Counted from the first letter of the stretch, positions 18,335 to 28,668 are shown. The stretch: 64,000 nucleotides of DNA from Planktothrix sp. FACHB-1365 (GCF_014697575.1 NZ_JACJSC010000026.1:1-64000), one strand, 5' to 3'. Numbers and translations: made by a program. Notes: a model not told the origin generated them from the sequence alone.

Positions 18335-20095
18335 ATGGCACAAGCACAATTGGATCTCACGGCTAATGTTCCTAAGCCTCATCATGAGCAGGAACGACGT
18401 TGGCAAGATTATTTTGGTTTTAGTCACGATCACAAAGTCATCGGGATTCAATATCTGGTGACGGCATTTTTCTTTTATTTGGTTGGGGGTGCTTTAGCAA
18501 CGGCGGTTCGCACGGAACTGGCAACGCCCGATCCTGATTTTGTCAGTCCTGAACTCTACAACAGCTTATTTACGGTACACGGAACCGTGATGATCTTTCT
18601 GTGGATCGTTCCGGCGGGTGCGGGATTAGCTAACTATTTGATCCCCTTAATGATTGGGGCTAAAGACATGGCGTTTCCCCGGTTAAACGCTGTTGCCTTT
18701 TGGTTAATTCCTCCCGGTGGTACTTTATTGTTGGCGAGTTTCTTATTTGAAGCACCTAAAGCAGGTTGGACATCTTACCCGCCTCTGAGTATATTGTCGG
18801 GCCAAGTTGGGGAAGAAATTTGGATTCTCAGCGTTTTATTGTTGGGAACTTCTTCGATTTTGGGGGGATTAAACTTCGCGGTGACGATTTTTAAGATGCG
18901 AATTCCGACGATGGGGCTCAACGATATGCCTCTATTGTGTTGGGCAATGATCGCTACCTCCGCTTTAATTCTGCTATCAACTCCGGTACTGGCTGCGGCG
19001 TTAATTTTGCTGTCTTTTGATTTACTCGCCGGAACCAGTTTCTTTAACCCCACAGGCGGCGGTGATCCGGTTGTTTATCAGCACTTATTCTGGTTTTATT
19101 CCCATCCGGCAGTTTATATCATGGTGTTACCTTTTTTTGGGGTAATTTCCGATGTTCTACCTGTTCATGCTCGCAAACCGATTTTTGGGTATCAAGCGAT
19201 CGCCTATTCCAGTTTAGCCATTAGTTTTTTAGGCTTAATTGTTTGGGCGCACCATATGTTTACCAGTGGAACTCCGGGTTGGTTACGGATGTTTTTTATG
19301 ATCACGACGATGATCATTGCTGTACCGACTGGAATTAAAGTTTTTGGCTGGTTAGCGACGATTTGGGGCGGTAAACTCCGTCTAAATAGCGCCATGCTAT
19401 TTGCGATGGGGTTTATTTCTACTTTTGTTATGGGCGGTGTCACCGGAATTATGGTGGCGTCGGTTCCCTTTGATATTCATGTTCACGATACCTATTTCAT
19501 CGTGGCGCACTTCCACTATGTTCTGTTTGGGGGTGCGGTGTTTGGGGTGTTTGCCGCCATTTATCATTGGTTCCCGAAAATGACGGGACGGATGATGAAC
19601 GAACCTTGGGGGATTGTTCACTTTGTCCTGACGTTTGTGGGTACGAATATGACTTTTATGCCGATGCACGCTTTAGGATTACAAGGAATGCCCCGTCGGG
19701 TAGCCATGTATGATCCCCAATTTACAACGTTAAATCAGGTTTGTACTGTAGGTAGTTATATTCTGGCGGTTTCGACTATTCCCTTCTTGATTAATGCGGC
19801 TTGGAGTTGGTTCAAAGGGCCTAAAGCTCCTGATAATCCTTGGGAAGCTTTAACCTTAGAATGGATGACCTCTTCGCCTCCCCCAATTGAAAACTTCCTC
19901 GTGACTCCCGTTCTCAAAACTGGGCCCTATGATTACGGAAGTCGTAAAACCCTAGCGATTCGTCAACGGTTAAAACAAATGACCGGAAGTCGCCCCAAAG
20001 AAGTCGGTGTTCCCCTGTCTGAAGCCAAATCTTCTACAGTATTTACAGACGACCGTTCAACAACGGTTGTTGAACCCGAAAAAGACATTAAATAA
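18335..20095 (+). CDS. ctaD: Cytochrome c oxidase subunit I (A2-type)
   Basis: This 586-residue catalytic subunit reduces oxygen at haem a3-CuB and pumps protons. It has twelve helices. Haem and copper ligands appear in LFTVHGTVMIF, WFYSHPAVYIMVLP, WAHHMF, and HDTYFIVAHFHYVLFGG. The motif YSHPAVY replaces GHPEVY, so the proton-gate glutamate is absent and the Tyr-Ser pair typical of A2-type haem-copper oxidases is present. The C-terminal 60 residues are a hydrophilic extension. It lies between ctaC and ctaE in the usual order. Confidence 0.96.
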   Translation: MAQAQLDLTANVPKPHHEQERRWQDYFGFSHDHKVIGIQYLVTAFFFYLVGGALATAVRTELATPDPDFVSPELYNSLFTVHGTVMIFLWIVPAGAGLANYLIPLMIGAKDMAFPRLNAVAFWLIPPGGTLLLASFLFEAPKAGWTSYPPLSILSGQVGEEIWILSVLLLGTSSILGGLNFAVTIFKMRIPTMGLNDMPLLCWAMIATSALILLSTPVLAAALILLSFDLLAGTSFFNPTGGGDPVVYQHLFWFYSHPAVYIMVLPFFGVISDVLPVHARKPIFGYQAIAYSSLAISFLGLIVWAHHMFTSGTPGWLRMFFMITTMIIAVPTGIKVFGWLATIWGGKLRLNSAMLFAMGFISTFVMGGVTGIMVASVPFDIHVHDTYFIVAHFHYVLFGGAVFGVFAAIYHWFPKMTGRMMNEPWGIVHFVLTFVGTNMTFMPMHALGLQGMPRRVAMYDPQFTTLNQVCTVGSYILAVSTIPFLINAAWSWFKGPKAPDNPWEALTLEWMTSSPPPIENFLVTPVLKTGPYDYGSRKTLAIRQRLKQMTGSRPKEVGVPLSEAKSSTVFTDDRSTTVVEPEKDIK

Positions 20096-20160
20096 GAATT
20101 ACGAATTACGAATTACGAATTAAGATGATCGTAATTCGTAATTGACAATTCGTAATTGAT
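20095..20160. repeat. GAATTAC heptamer hairpin between ctaD and ctaE
   Basis: A left arm of GAATTAC units (20095-20122) is followed by a right arm of TAATTCG-type units. Together they can fold into an imperfect stem of about 26 bp with a loop near AGATGATCG. The same heptamer forms the end of nifE at 48662-48692. The position inside the operon suggests a role in mRNA stability, but that is inference. Confidence 0.85.
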
Positions 20161-20195
20161 TAGATGTTCCCTGTTCCCTCTTATTAAGTCAATTC

Positions 20196-20819
20196 ATGCA
20201 AGGTTCAGCAATTAACGAGTCTCAAACCGTTCTTGGATACGAACAGGAGGCCACTGCCTCTGGACATGAACACGAAGAACACCCCGATCTGCGAATGTTG
20301 GGCGTGGTTGTCTTTCTGATTGCAGAGAGTATGATCTTTTTAGGCTTATTCTCTGCCTATCTGATTTATCGAGCCATGTCACCCGTTTGGCCCCCGGAAG
20401 GCACTGAACGAGAATTATTACTTCCGGCGATTAATACCGTAGTTCTGATTTCGAGTAGTTTTGTCATGAACCAAGGGACAATTGCTATTAAGAAAAATGA
20501 CACGGCGGGTTTGCGGAATTGGTTTATTGCGACGGCGATTATGGGGTTAACCTTCTTAGCAGGTCAAGCCTATGAATACAGTCAGTTAGCGTTTGGATTA
20601 ACGACTAATTTATACGCCAGTTCTTTCTATGTGTTAACGGGGTTTCACGGGTTGCACGTCACCTTTGGAGTCTTGTTAATTTTAGCGGTGTTGTGGCGGG
20701 GACGTAAAGCCACTCACTACAGCAAAGAATCCCATTTTGGCCCGGAAGCGGCGGAATTATATTGGCACTTTGTTGATGTGGTTTGGATTATTCTGTTTAT
20801 TTTGTTGTATTTGTTGTAA
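20196..20819 (+). CDS. ctaE: Cytochrome c oxidase subunit III
   Basis: This 207-residue subunit III has five membrane helices, the short form lacking the first two helices of mitochondrial COX3. Conserved features are LFSAYLIYRAM, the TGFHGLHVTFGV segment and the terminal YWHFVDVVWIILFILLYLL. It stabilises subunit I and its proton uptake. It is the last gene of ctaC-ctaD-ctaE and is followed by a clear terminator at 20846-20867. Confidence 0.95.
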   Translation: MQGSAINESQTVLGYEQEATASGHEHEEHPDLRMLGVVVFLIAESMIFLGLFSAYLIYRAMSPVWPPEGTERELLLPAINTVVLISSSFVMNQGTIAIKKNDTAGLRNWFIATAIMGLTFLAGQAYEYSQLAFGLTTNLYASSFYVLTGFHGLHVTFGVLLILAVLWRGRKATHYSKESHFGPEAAELYWHFVDVVWIILFILLYLL

Positions 20820-20845
20820 ATCTTCATCAAATCCATATTATCCTC

Positions 20846-20867
20846 AAACCCCCTCCGGGGTTTTTTT
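20846..20867 (+). terminator. Rho-independent terminator of ctaC-ctaD-ctaE
   Basis: The stem AAACCCC/GGGGTTT has a CTCC loop and is followed by a run of T. It starts 27 bases after the ctaE stop. Confidence 0.85.
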
Positions 20868-21059
20868 ATTGGCAATTTGGGGTAGAGATGAATATGATTA
20901 AGATTAATTCCCTGAAACCTTTGAAACAGAAAAGGATAATCTGGATATTGTGAAATCAGTTATCAGTGATCAGTTAAGAAAAAGGTGAACTTTGGGGATC
21001 ATTGTTATATTCTCAGAGTTCTGACAACCACTATAAAACTAACTAAGGAGACATCATTG

Positions 21060-22256
21060 ATGAATAACTATCATTTAGAAGAAGCTAAAAATAGAAAACA
21101 AGTGTTTGATAAGTTTCTTCAAATCGAAAAAAAAATTGGAGCTAATGCTGATAAACTTGCTTTTTTAGATCGGGGAATTGAACAATCTAAATATAAAAAT
21201 AGTATTCCCAATTATCCTCAAACTTTAAAACGAAAACCTTTGCAATATACCTCCTATCCCGTTTTTGGTAAAATTCCTTATATTGATGAACAAGGTTTAG
21301 ATTTTCTCCATCCTCAAATTGAAGAAGCTTGTATTAGTTTAGGAAAATTTGAAGCGGGGGAACTCAAGACAATTTGGTTGGGGAGAAATCCGCTCAAAAC
21401 TGCCCAATTTTGGAGTTCTACTAAAATGATTCCGGTTGTGAATACTTTAAGTAAAATCGATCAACTATTTCCTCAAGGGGATATTAAAAACTTAGAGTTA
21501 AAAGATCCCAAAAATACAACCGTTAAATATCCCTTAGATTTAGCCATTCAAGATATTGTCAGCTATCAAGAAAAGGTGGCAACTTCTAACTCCTTAGCAG
21601 CACTCTTTAAACGGTTTGAAACCCGTTCTAATTTGGAAGCCTGGTTTCAAAAAGTTACCGGAAATTCTACTTTAAAATTTCAAGGAGATTATGGAGAACC
21701 ACCTGCAATTCAAAACCCTATCATTTTTGATCGAACTACTCAAAATACCCTAATTAAAGCTGTTACAGACACTCCTAAAGGTGACAATTTTGTTTCAGCT
21801 TATGATCTGACTCGTTTGATTTCTTTGATAGGGTGGCACGCTTATCTTCCTGGGGAATGTCAACTTCCCAACCTGCAACAAAAAACATTAAATCATTTAA
21901 TTTTAGCAATGGGTCAAGATCCGGCTCGTTATGTAGATGTTGCGTTAGAAACTTTGGGAATTCAAGAAGTGATTACGGCTCCAGTTATTCTTTCTAAAAT
22001 GGGTTATGGAAGTAGTGAAACTCGGCAAACTGTAGAAGCTTGTTATATGGCATTTGTACAGTTTATTGACCCGTTACCCAAAGAAGGCGGAAAATCGGCT
22101 GAATTTCGGACTTTAGCACTCACTTTAAGAGGGGTAATTCCCGTAGCTAATTTTAATGATTGTACCCCAGAGGCGTTGCAGTTAGATGCTCGGATGGCGG
22201 CAGAAGTCACAGAAATTATGCGTCGTGTTATTACAGAAGAATTAGATGCACTCTAA
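21060..22256 (+). CDS. Unrecognised conserved-looking protein, 398 residues
   Basis: I do not recognise this protein. The ATG at 21060 is preceded by AAGGAG nine bases upstream, so it is preferred to an in-frame ATG at 20985. The product is soluble, with no signal peptide or membrane helix. Its N-terminal third is charged and lysine-rich. The central part contains LKTIWLGRNPLKTAQFW, and a helical C-terminal half holds GWHAYLPGECQLPN and GYGSSETRQTVEACYMAFV. Codon use and AT content resemble the following STAND gene. It stands alone between two gaps, and no function can be proposed. Confidence 0.75.
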   Translation: MNNYHLEEAKNRKQVFDKFLQIEKKIGANADKLAFLDRGIEQSKYKNSIPNYPQTLKRKPLQYTSYPVFGKIPYIDEQGLDFLHPQIEEACISLGKFEAGELKTIWLGRNPLKTAQFWSSTKMIPVVNTLSKIDQLFPQGDIKNLELKDPKNTTVKYPLDLAIQDIVSYQEKVATSNSLAALFKRFETRSNLEAWFQKVTGNSTLKFQGDYGEPPAIQNPIIFDRTTQNTLIKAVTDTPKGDNFVSAYDLTRLISLIGWHAYLPGECQLPNLQQKTLNHLILAMGQDPARYVDVALETLGIQEVITAPVILSKMGYGSSETRQTVEACYMAFVQFIDPLPKEGGKSAEFRTLALTLRGVIPVANFNDCTPEALQLDARMAAEVTEIMRRVITEELDAL

Positions 22257-22558
22257 TCAAACCCATCGGTAGTTAAAGGAGATGTGATTATTTTCCCTCA
22301 CCCGTTAGAATAGAACAATCAAGACCACTGCATTCATGAACAGACTGAGATTGTAATTTTGGGTGCATTTCAGTTCCTGACTTAAAGAATCAATCACTGT
22401 ACTCAGTAAATAGGGATAAATAAACCTAAAAGAATCAATAATTTTAGGGTGTAAGGATCTACAAGAAAAGGGTTAGGTCATTTACAGAACTTAAACTTCC
22501 CTATTTAAAGACTGAGTATAGTCATGATCATGATGAGGAAGAAAAAACCCAAAAATCT
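22257..22558. other. Intergenic gap before the STAND-WD40 gene
   Basis: This gap of about 300 AT-rich bases holds no recognisable gene or repeat. It presumably contains the promoter of the STAND gene. No good Shine-Dalgarno sequence precedes the ATG at 22559. Confidence 0.35.
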
Positions 22559-25500
22559 ATGAAAGAAATACAACAAATAAATCAAAATTCGTTAAAAACT
22601 TTAAATCGTATTTTTGAAAGATTTAATGATGATTTTTCTTTGATTTTAGCTCACTGCAATCATGGTATTGTCAGAAAAAAAATTATTAAACAATTGCAAC
22701 ATCAACATCCTAACTTAATTAAATCTGTGGTTTTAGATTCCGAGGTTATCAATGTTTATAATGCTCTAGTACAAGTCATTGATGCAGAACCCATACCACC
22801 TCAAGGTTTAATTATATCCGGTTTAGAATCTAACGAACAATTGGATCTGCTGATTAAAATCATGAACCAAATGCGCGAGGAATTTCGGCGTCGATTTCGC
22901 TGTCCTTTAGTATTTTGGGTAACGGATTCTCTGTTACACGCTTTAATTCGGTTAGCTCCTGATTTTTATAGTTGGTCAACAGCACTTAAGTTTGAAATTA
23001 GTACAGAAGATCTATTAAATTTTATTCAAGAAACCGCAGATCAAGTTTCTGCTAAAGTGTTAGATAGTGGTGCGGGTATTTTTTTAAATAATTCTTATTT
23101 TAATTTAGAGTTAGGTTCTCCATTAAGATTGGAATTAGAAGCCGCTTATCAAGAATTACAGAAACGGGGAGAACCTTTAGATATTGAATTAGAAGCAAGT
23201 TTAGAATTTGTATTGGGTCGAGTTTCTGAGCATTCTGATCAAGCTGCCTTAAAACATTATGAACGAAGTTTAGAACTTTGGCAACAAACTAATAATTTAA
23301 TTCGTTATGGTCAATTATTATTTTATATTGGCTTTTGGTGGCATAGCTATGGCATTTTACATCGAGCCGAAAAAGAATATGCTTATGATCAAGCTAATTC
23401 TTATTATACTCAATCTATTCAAACCTTTAAACGGGCAAATCGTTGGGATTTAGTGGCTAAATTTATTAATGCTTTAGCGGATGTATTATTTGGATTAAAA
23501 AAATGGCAGGAATTAGAAACCGTAGCCAAAGAATCTATTGATTATAATCGCATCTATACTTATCCTTTCCGAGAAGCACGAGGATATCATTTTTTAGCAG
23601 AAGTATCCCTCGCTAAAAACTGTTGGCAGGAAGCTAAAAATTTAGCGGAAAAAGCACAAAATTTATTAGTTCAAACCGCCTCTAATTATCATCCTAAAAC
23701 CTCGGATGAACAGTTGATTTTAGATTGGGAAACCTGCTATCATCAGGGATGGTATTTGGTAGCTCTAGCGCAAGCCAATCAAAAATTAAAGCAATATCAA
23801 GATGCCATTAAAATCCTAGAAAAAGCTCAAGCTCGAACTAAACCCCAATATGACCCCGACCTTTATATTCAGATTTTACAACTATTACATGATTTGTATT
23901 TCCAAAAAGGCGAATATTTAAAAGCTTATGAAATTAAACAAAAACGTCGGGAAATTGAGCAACAATTTAGATTAAGAGCCTTTATCGGAGCCGGACGACT
24001 CGGACATATTCAAACCATTAGTAATCCTGGTTTACCTCCTATGAAAAACAAAAAAATTATTAATCCTGAAATTACCGCATCGGGTCGTTTATCAGTTGTG
24101 AATTGGTTATATGAACGCATTAGCCGAAATGATTGTAAACTAACGGTGATTTATGGACAGTCTGGAGTAGGTAAAAGTTCAATTTTACAAGCCGGTTTTA
24201 TTCCAGAATTGCGGAAAGCGTCTTTGGATACTCGTCGTTTTATTCCAGTTTTACTGCAAGTTTATACTAATTTGAATCAAGACTTTTCTCGTGCTTTCAC
24301 CAAAGGCATTAGAGAGGTTAAAAATATTGACTTAGATTCCTCAGAACTGAATAATCAAGCCGTAATATTGGAACAAATTAGAAGTTTAGTCAATCAAAAC
24401 TTTTGGGTGGTGATTATTTTTGATCAGTTTGAGGAATTTTTCTTTGCTTGTAAAGATCAACAACAACGACAAAGCTGTTATCAATTTATTAAAGAGTGTT
24501 TAGATATTCCCTATGTTAAAGTTGTTTTATCTTTGCGTGAAGACTATATCCAATATTTATTAGAATGTACTCGTCAAGGATATTTAGAAATTATTGGAAA
24601 TAATATTTTAGATCGAAATATTCTGGCTTATATTGGTAATTTTACACGGGAAGAAGCTAAATCGGTGATTCAAAGTTTAACCGAAAGAACACAATTTGTC
24701 CTCGAACCTGCATTAATTGAGGAATTAGTAGAAGATTTAGCAGAAGACTCAGGAGATATTCGACCCATAGAATTACAAGTGGTGGGTTCTCAACTTCAAG
24801 CGCAAAGAATTACTACCTTAAAACAATATCAACAAGCGGGACGAAAACAAAAGCTAGTTGAAGATTATTTAGATGAGGTAATTCGAGATTGTGGTTCAAC
24901 GAATAAAAGTTTAGCTGAGTTAGTGCTTTACTTATTAACCGATGAAAATAATACTCGTCCTTTAAAAACCCGTTCGGATTTAGTCAGAGAAATTAAAGAA
25001 CTAGCAAACCATTTTGAAAATATTAATGAAAAATTGGATACGGTTCTCAAGATTTTCGTTTTGTCGGGTTTAGTCTTTATTTTACCAGAAATTCCCGCAG
25101 AACGATATCAACTGGTACATGATTATTTAGTTAGTTTAATTCGTCAAAATCGCAGTTTAGTTATTTTAGAAGAATTAGATATAGAGCGGAAAAAACGCCA
25201 ACAAGCGGAAGCCAAAAATAAAGAACTTTGGCAATTGTTTATTCGGTCAATTATTATTGGGAGCGGCATGGCACTTTTATTCACTCTCGCATTAGGATTT
25301 TGGAGAATTTCCGAAGGTAAAAATAAACAAGTTAATTTAGCGTTAGAAAATACTAAATATACGGCTTTAACAACCGAAAATAACCAGCTTGAAGCTTTAT
25401 TAACTTTAGTCACCGCCGGAAAGCTTTTATCCTCCCAAATGCCTAAATCTGCCATTGAACAAGAAACCCAGAGTAAATTAAGTGTGGCTGTTCAAGTTAT

Positions 25501-25795
25501 TCAAGAGCAAAATATTTTAGATGGACACCAAAAAAATAGTGTCTTAAGTGTTAGTATTAGTCCTGATAATCAATGGATTGCTTCGGCAAGTGATGATAAA
25601 ACTATTAAAATATGGACTCCTAAAGGTAAATTGATCAAAACTTTAGAAGGACATCAAAAATCTGTTTGGTTTGTTACCTTTAGTCCCAATAGCCAAATCA
25701 TTGCCTCGGCGAGTAAAGATAATACCATAAAACTCTGGACAAAAAATGGAATTCTAATTACAACATTACAGGGACATACTGATGAAGTCAAATGA
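22559..25795 (+). CDS. nSTAND-type NTPase with TPR-like region and WD40 repeats, cut by an in-frame TGA
   Basis: This is the 1078-residue N-terminal part of a large STAND protein. Residues 1-170 resemble an ATPase-like fold without an obvious P-loop. A helical TPR-like region follows (about 230-470). An nSTAND1 NTPase domain comes next, with Walker A GQSGVGKSS near residue 535 and Walker B VVIIFDQFEEFF. A transmembrane helix lies near 895-915 (IRSIIIGSGMALLFTLALGFW). WD40 blades begin near 985. Translation stops at TGA 25793-25795 within blade 3, at a position where the other blades have S, F, N or Q. The frame then stays open for 545 more codons. Such proteins sense ligands with the propeller and act in signalling or conflict systems. 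Confidence 0.85.
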   Translation: MKEIQQINQNSLKTLNRIFERFNDDFSLILAHCNHGIVRKKIIKQLQHQHPNLIKSVVLDSEVINVYNALVQVIDAEPIPPQGLIISGLESNEQLDLLIKIMNQMREEFRRRFRCPLVFWVTDSLLHALIRLAPDFYSWSTALKFEISTEDLLNFIQETADQVSAKVLDSGAGIFLNNSYFNLELGSPLRLELEAAYQELQKRGEPLDIELEASLEFVLGRVSEHSDQAALKHYERSLELWQQTNNLIRYGQLLFYIGFWWHSYGILHRAEKEYAYDQANSYYTQSIQTFKRANRWDLVAKFINALADVLFGLKKWQELETVAKESIDYNRIYTYPFREARGYHFLAEVSLAKNCWQEAKNLAEKAQNLLVQTASNYHPKTSDEQLILDWETCYHQGWYLVALAQANQKLKQYQDAIKILEKAQARTKPQYDPDLYIQILQLLHDLYFQKGEYLKAYEIKQKRREIEQQFRLRAFIGAGRLGHIQTISNPGLPPMKNKKIINPEITASGRLSVVNWLYERISRNDCKLTVIYGQSGVGKSSILQAGFIPELRKASLDTRRFIPVLLQVYTNLNQDFSRAFTKGIREVKNIDLDSSELNNQAVILEQIRSLVNQNFWVVIIFDQFEEFFFACKDQQQRQSCYQFIKECLDIPYVKVVLSLREDYIQYLLECTRQGYLEIIGNNILDRNILAYIGNFTREEAKSVIQSLTERTQFVLEPALIEELVEDLAEDSGDIRPIELQVVGSQLQAQRITTLKQYQQAGRKQKLVEDYLDEVIRDCGSTNKSLAELVLYLLTDENNTRPLKTRSDLVREIKELANHFENINEKLDTVLKIFVLSGLVFILPEIPAERYQLVHDYLVSLIRQNRSLVILEELDIERKKRQQAEAKNKELWQLFIRSIIIGSGMALLFTLALGFWRISEGKNKQVNLALENTKYTALTTENNQLEALLTLVTAGKLLSSQMPKSAIEQETQSKLSVAVQVIQEQNILDGHQKNSVLSVSISPDNQWIASASDDKTIKIWTPKGKLIKTLEGHQKSVWFVTFSPNSQIIASASKDNTIKLWTKNGILITTLQGHTDEVK

Positions 25796-27433
25796 GTTAG
25801 TTTTAGTCCTGATGGTCAACAAATTGCCTCTGCTAGTAAAGATAAAACCGTTAAAATTTGGAGTTTAGAGGGTCGCCTCATTCAAACGTTAAACGGACAT
25901 CAAAAGCCTATTCTGAGTGTTATTTTTAGTCCCAATGGTCAACACATTGCTTCATCGAGTGAAGATGGTATCATTAATCTCTGGACTCGCCAGGGGAAAC
26001 TGATTAAAACAATTAAGGCTCATTCTAAACCGATTTGGAGTATTAGTTTTAGTCCCGATAGTCAAATCATGGCATCTGCTAGTGATGATAAAACTGTGAA
26101 ATTATGGAGTTTTGACGGTCAATTAATTAGAACTTTAGAAGGACATCAACAGGCTGTTAATAGTGTGGCTTTTAGTCAAGATAGTCGTTTAATTGCAACG
26201 GGAAGTACCGATGAAATGATTAAAATTTGGACACAAGAAGGCTCATTAATTTCTACTCTTCAAGGACACAAAGACAGTATTAATCAAGTCAGTTTTTCTA
26301 AGCAGGAAGAAAGGTTATTTTCGGCGAGTAAAGATGGTACTGTCAGAATCTGGAATTTAAAAGCATTACCTAAAATTATCCAATTGAAGGACTATAAAAT
26401 TTATAGCAGTAGTTTTTCTCATCAAAATAGTAACTTAGTGTTAGTAGCTTCTCCTGGTCGTGATTTACGCATAAAAGACGATACCAAAGATGATGTTGTT
26501 GTCTTATGGACTTTAAATGGAGAGGTAAAAAAAACATTCAGGGGTCATCAAAATACTGTTAATAATGTTAGTTTTAGTCCTGATGGTAAAAGCATTGCAT
26601 CCGCTAGTCAGGATAAAACAGTTAGAATTTGGAACATAGATAGTGAAAAATTTATAACTCTTCCTCATCAGTCACCGGTTTGGAGTGTGGTTTTTAGTCC
26701 TGATAGTCAGTTAATTGCAACGGCTAGTGATGACAAAAGCATTAAAATTTGGGATATTCAGGGAACTTTAAAACAAACGTTTAAAGGTCATCAAGGCGCA
26801 ATTAATGACTTAAGTTTTAGTCCCGATAGTCAAATTTTGGCTTCAGCCAGTGAAGATAAAACCGTGAAATTATGGGATGTTAATCATAAAAATTTGATTC
26901 CGCCGTTAACAGGGGCACAAATTCGATTTAATTCTGTGAGTTTTAGTCCCGATGGTCAATGGATTACAGCCTCCAAAGATGGAGAATCTATTGCTATTTG
27001 GAAAAAGCAAAATTTAACCTGGAAACCTTTACAAACTTCTGTTGTTTTAGGAAAACATTGGAAAGCAATTTATGAAGTTAATTTTAGTCCTAATAGTAAA
27101 ATTTTGGCTTCTGCTAGTGCAGATGGTACAATTAAGCTTTGGGATGTTAATGGAAGTTTAATTACGACTTTAAAGCCAAGTTTAGAACCTATTTTATCCG
27201 TTAATTTTAGCCCGGATGGTCAAACATTAGTAGGAATTCAGAAATCTGAACCTAGTCGAAAATCCGAACCTAGCCGAATTAGTATTTGGAAAATTGATAC
27301 TAATCAAATCAATCAAGATACTGATAGCTTGCTAACTCAGGCTTGTATTCAGCTTAAAGATTATTTAGAAACTAACCCTAATATTAGTGGTATAAATAAA
27401 AAGATTTGTGATGAGTTTAAGAGTTCTCCTTGA
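25796..27433 (+). pseudogene. In-frame WD40 continuation of the STAND gene after the TGA codon
   Basis: This is the same reading frame as the STAND gene and has no further stop until 27433. It completes blade 3 (VSFSPDGQQIASASKD) and adds eleven more WD40 repeats. The whole gene would thus carry 14 blades, enough for two seven-bladed propellers. Blade 8 has an insertion (VASPGRDLRIKDDTKDD). An internal ATG at 26069 could start a separate 454-residue piece, but it lies mid-propeller with no ribosome binding site. I read it as one gene broken by a single substitution, or possibly a sequencing error. Confidence 0.85.
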
Positions 27434-27480
27434 AAAAATGGATGTTATCGGCTATTTTTTAGTAAACTCTTTCTTCCGCT

Positions 27481-27912
27481 ATGTCTAAATCAAGTAAAAT
27501 TCGAGTTTTAGCACTAGGATTGATTCAAAATGGCGATCGCATTTTTGTTTCCCAAGGCTATGATCCCATTAAAAAACAAACCTTCTATCGAGCATTAGGA
27601 GGAGGGGTTGATTTTGGAGAATTGAGCCTTGATGCCTTAAAACGAGAATTTCAAGAAGAAATTAAAGCAGAATTAACGAATATTCACTATTTAGGATGTT
27701 TAGAAAATATTTTTGTTTATGATAAAAAAAGTCAACATGAATTAATTCAACTGTATCGATGTGATTTTGTTGATATCAAATTTTATCAATTGGAAGAACT
27801 AGAATTTGTCGAAAAGAAACGTAAGAAAAAAGCCTTATGGGTTCCTTTAGAAGATTTTAAGTCAGGAAAATTAGTTTTATTTCCCGAACAATTTTTACAA
27901 TATTGTGAGTAA
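27481..27912 (+). CDS. Nudix hydrolase
   Basis: This 143-residue protein has the Nudix fold. Its box reads GGGVDFGELSLDALKREFQEEIKAEL around residues 40-65, which fits the G-x5-E-x7-R-E-x2-E-E pattern with all catalytic glutamates present. Nudix enzymes cleave nucleoside diphosphates linked to another group, and the substrate cannot be predicted here. The gene starts 47 bases after the STAND reading frame on the same strand, so it might be co-transcribed with it. Confidence 0.9.
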   Translation: MSKSSKIRVLALGLIQNGDRIFVSQGYDPIKKQTFYRALGGGVDFGELSLDALKREFQEEIKAELTNIHYLGCLENIFVYDKKSQHELIQLYRCDFVDIKFYQLEELEFVEKKRKKKALWVPLEDFKSGKLVLFPEQFLQYCE

Positions 27913-27960
27913 GAATTACTGCAAGGTAAATCGTAATTATCTAATATTTACACTTGAAAT

Positions 27961-27974
27961 GTAAAGTTTTGTAC
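27961..27974. promoter_or_regulatory. GTAN8TAC word upstream of the pilin-like gene (weak NtcA-site candidate)
   Basis: The sequence GTAAAGTTTTGTAC matches the NtcA consensus. No TAN3T box follows at 20-24 bases, and about 16 such words are expected by chance in a window of this size, so this is weak. Confidence 0.2.
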
Positions 27975-28053
27975 AAAGTTGCAGAGATTGTCAAAATTTC
28001 CCTGACCATTTGCTAGAGTCAACAGGAAATAGACTATTAAGGGAGACGAAACT

Positions 28054-28662
28054 ATGCAACTTAAATCCAAACCCTCTAAATCTGCACCCTTAACCACTTC
28101 TGAAGAAAAAATACTAGAAAATTCAACTGTAACGTCCCGTCAAAAAACTCTACAGTTTGCCTTATTTTTGATGAAATGGCTTGTCTTTGGTTCATTGACG
28201 GGAATTTTAGCAATTTTAGCCTTAATTACCTTGGCGGTGATGATAACACCCGTTAGCAATTGCGCCAATACAGCTAAAAGCAGTGAAGCCAAACAATATT
28301 TAGGTTCTATTAATAAAGGACAACAAGCTTTTTTTGCTGAAAATAGTCGCTTTTCTAATCAGATTGAGCCTTTGGGAATAGGCATTAAAACCCAGACAAA
28401 TTATTACCAATATTCAGTTCACACCACCCAGAATGCAGCCTTTAGTTATGCTAAACCTCTTCCTGAAGCGAAAGGTATTAGTGGCTACATAGGTGCTATT
28501 TTTTTAATTTCTCCTCCTTCCAAAACCAATCATTCTGATTTAGGGACAACCCAATCAATTATTTGTCGAGTTCCTCCCGGTGAACGTCAACTTGTCCCAG
28601 AACCGATCTTAAAAAATGGGATTCCTAGCTGTGTTGAACCTTCAGTTAATATTAATAAATAA
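28054..28662 (+). CDS. Type IV pilin-like G/H family protein
   Basis: This 202-residue protein has a hydrophilic N-terminal segment of about 45 residues. A single long hydrophobic helix follows (residues 47-70), and then SSEAKQYLGSINKGQQAFFAENSRF. That segment is typical of cyanobacterial minor pilin-like proteins of the GspG/H group. The usual prepilin cleavage site with a Gly-Phe junction is not evident, so it may be anchored rather than processed. An AAGGGAG ribosome binding site precedes the ATG. Assembly into a pilus is unproven. Confidence 0.75.
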   Translation: MQLKSKPSKSAPLTTSEEKILENSTVTSRQKTLQFALFLMKWLVFGSLTGILAILALITLAVMITPVSNCANTAKSSEAKQYLGSINKGQQAFFAENSRFSNQIEPLGIGIKTQTNYYQYSVHTTQNAAFSYAKPLPEAKGISGYIGAIFLISPPSKTNHSDLGTTQSIICRVPPGERQLVPEPILKNGIPSCVEPSVNINK

Positions 28663-28668
28663 AGCTTT

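Noticed and set aside
27961-27974. GTAN8TAC upstream of the pilin-like gene as an NtcA promoter
   Set aside because: No -10 box at the proper distance. Such words are expected by chance about 16 times in 64 kb.
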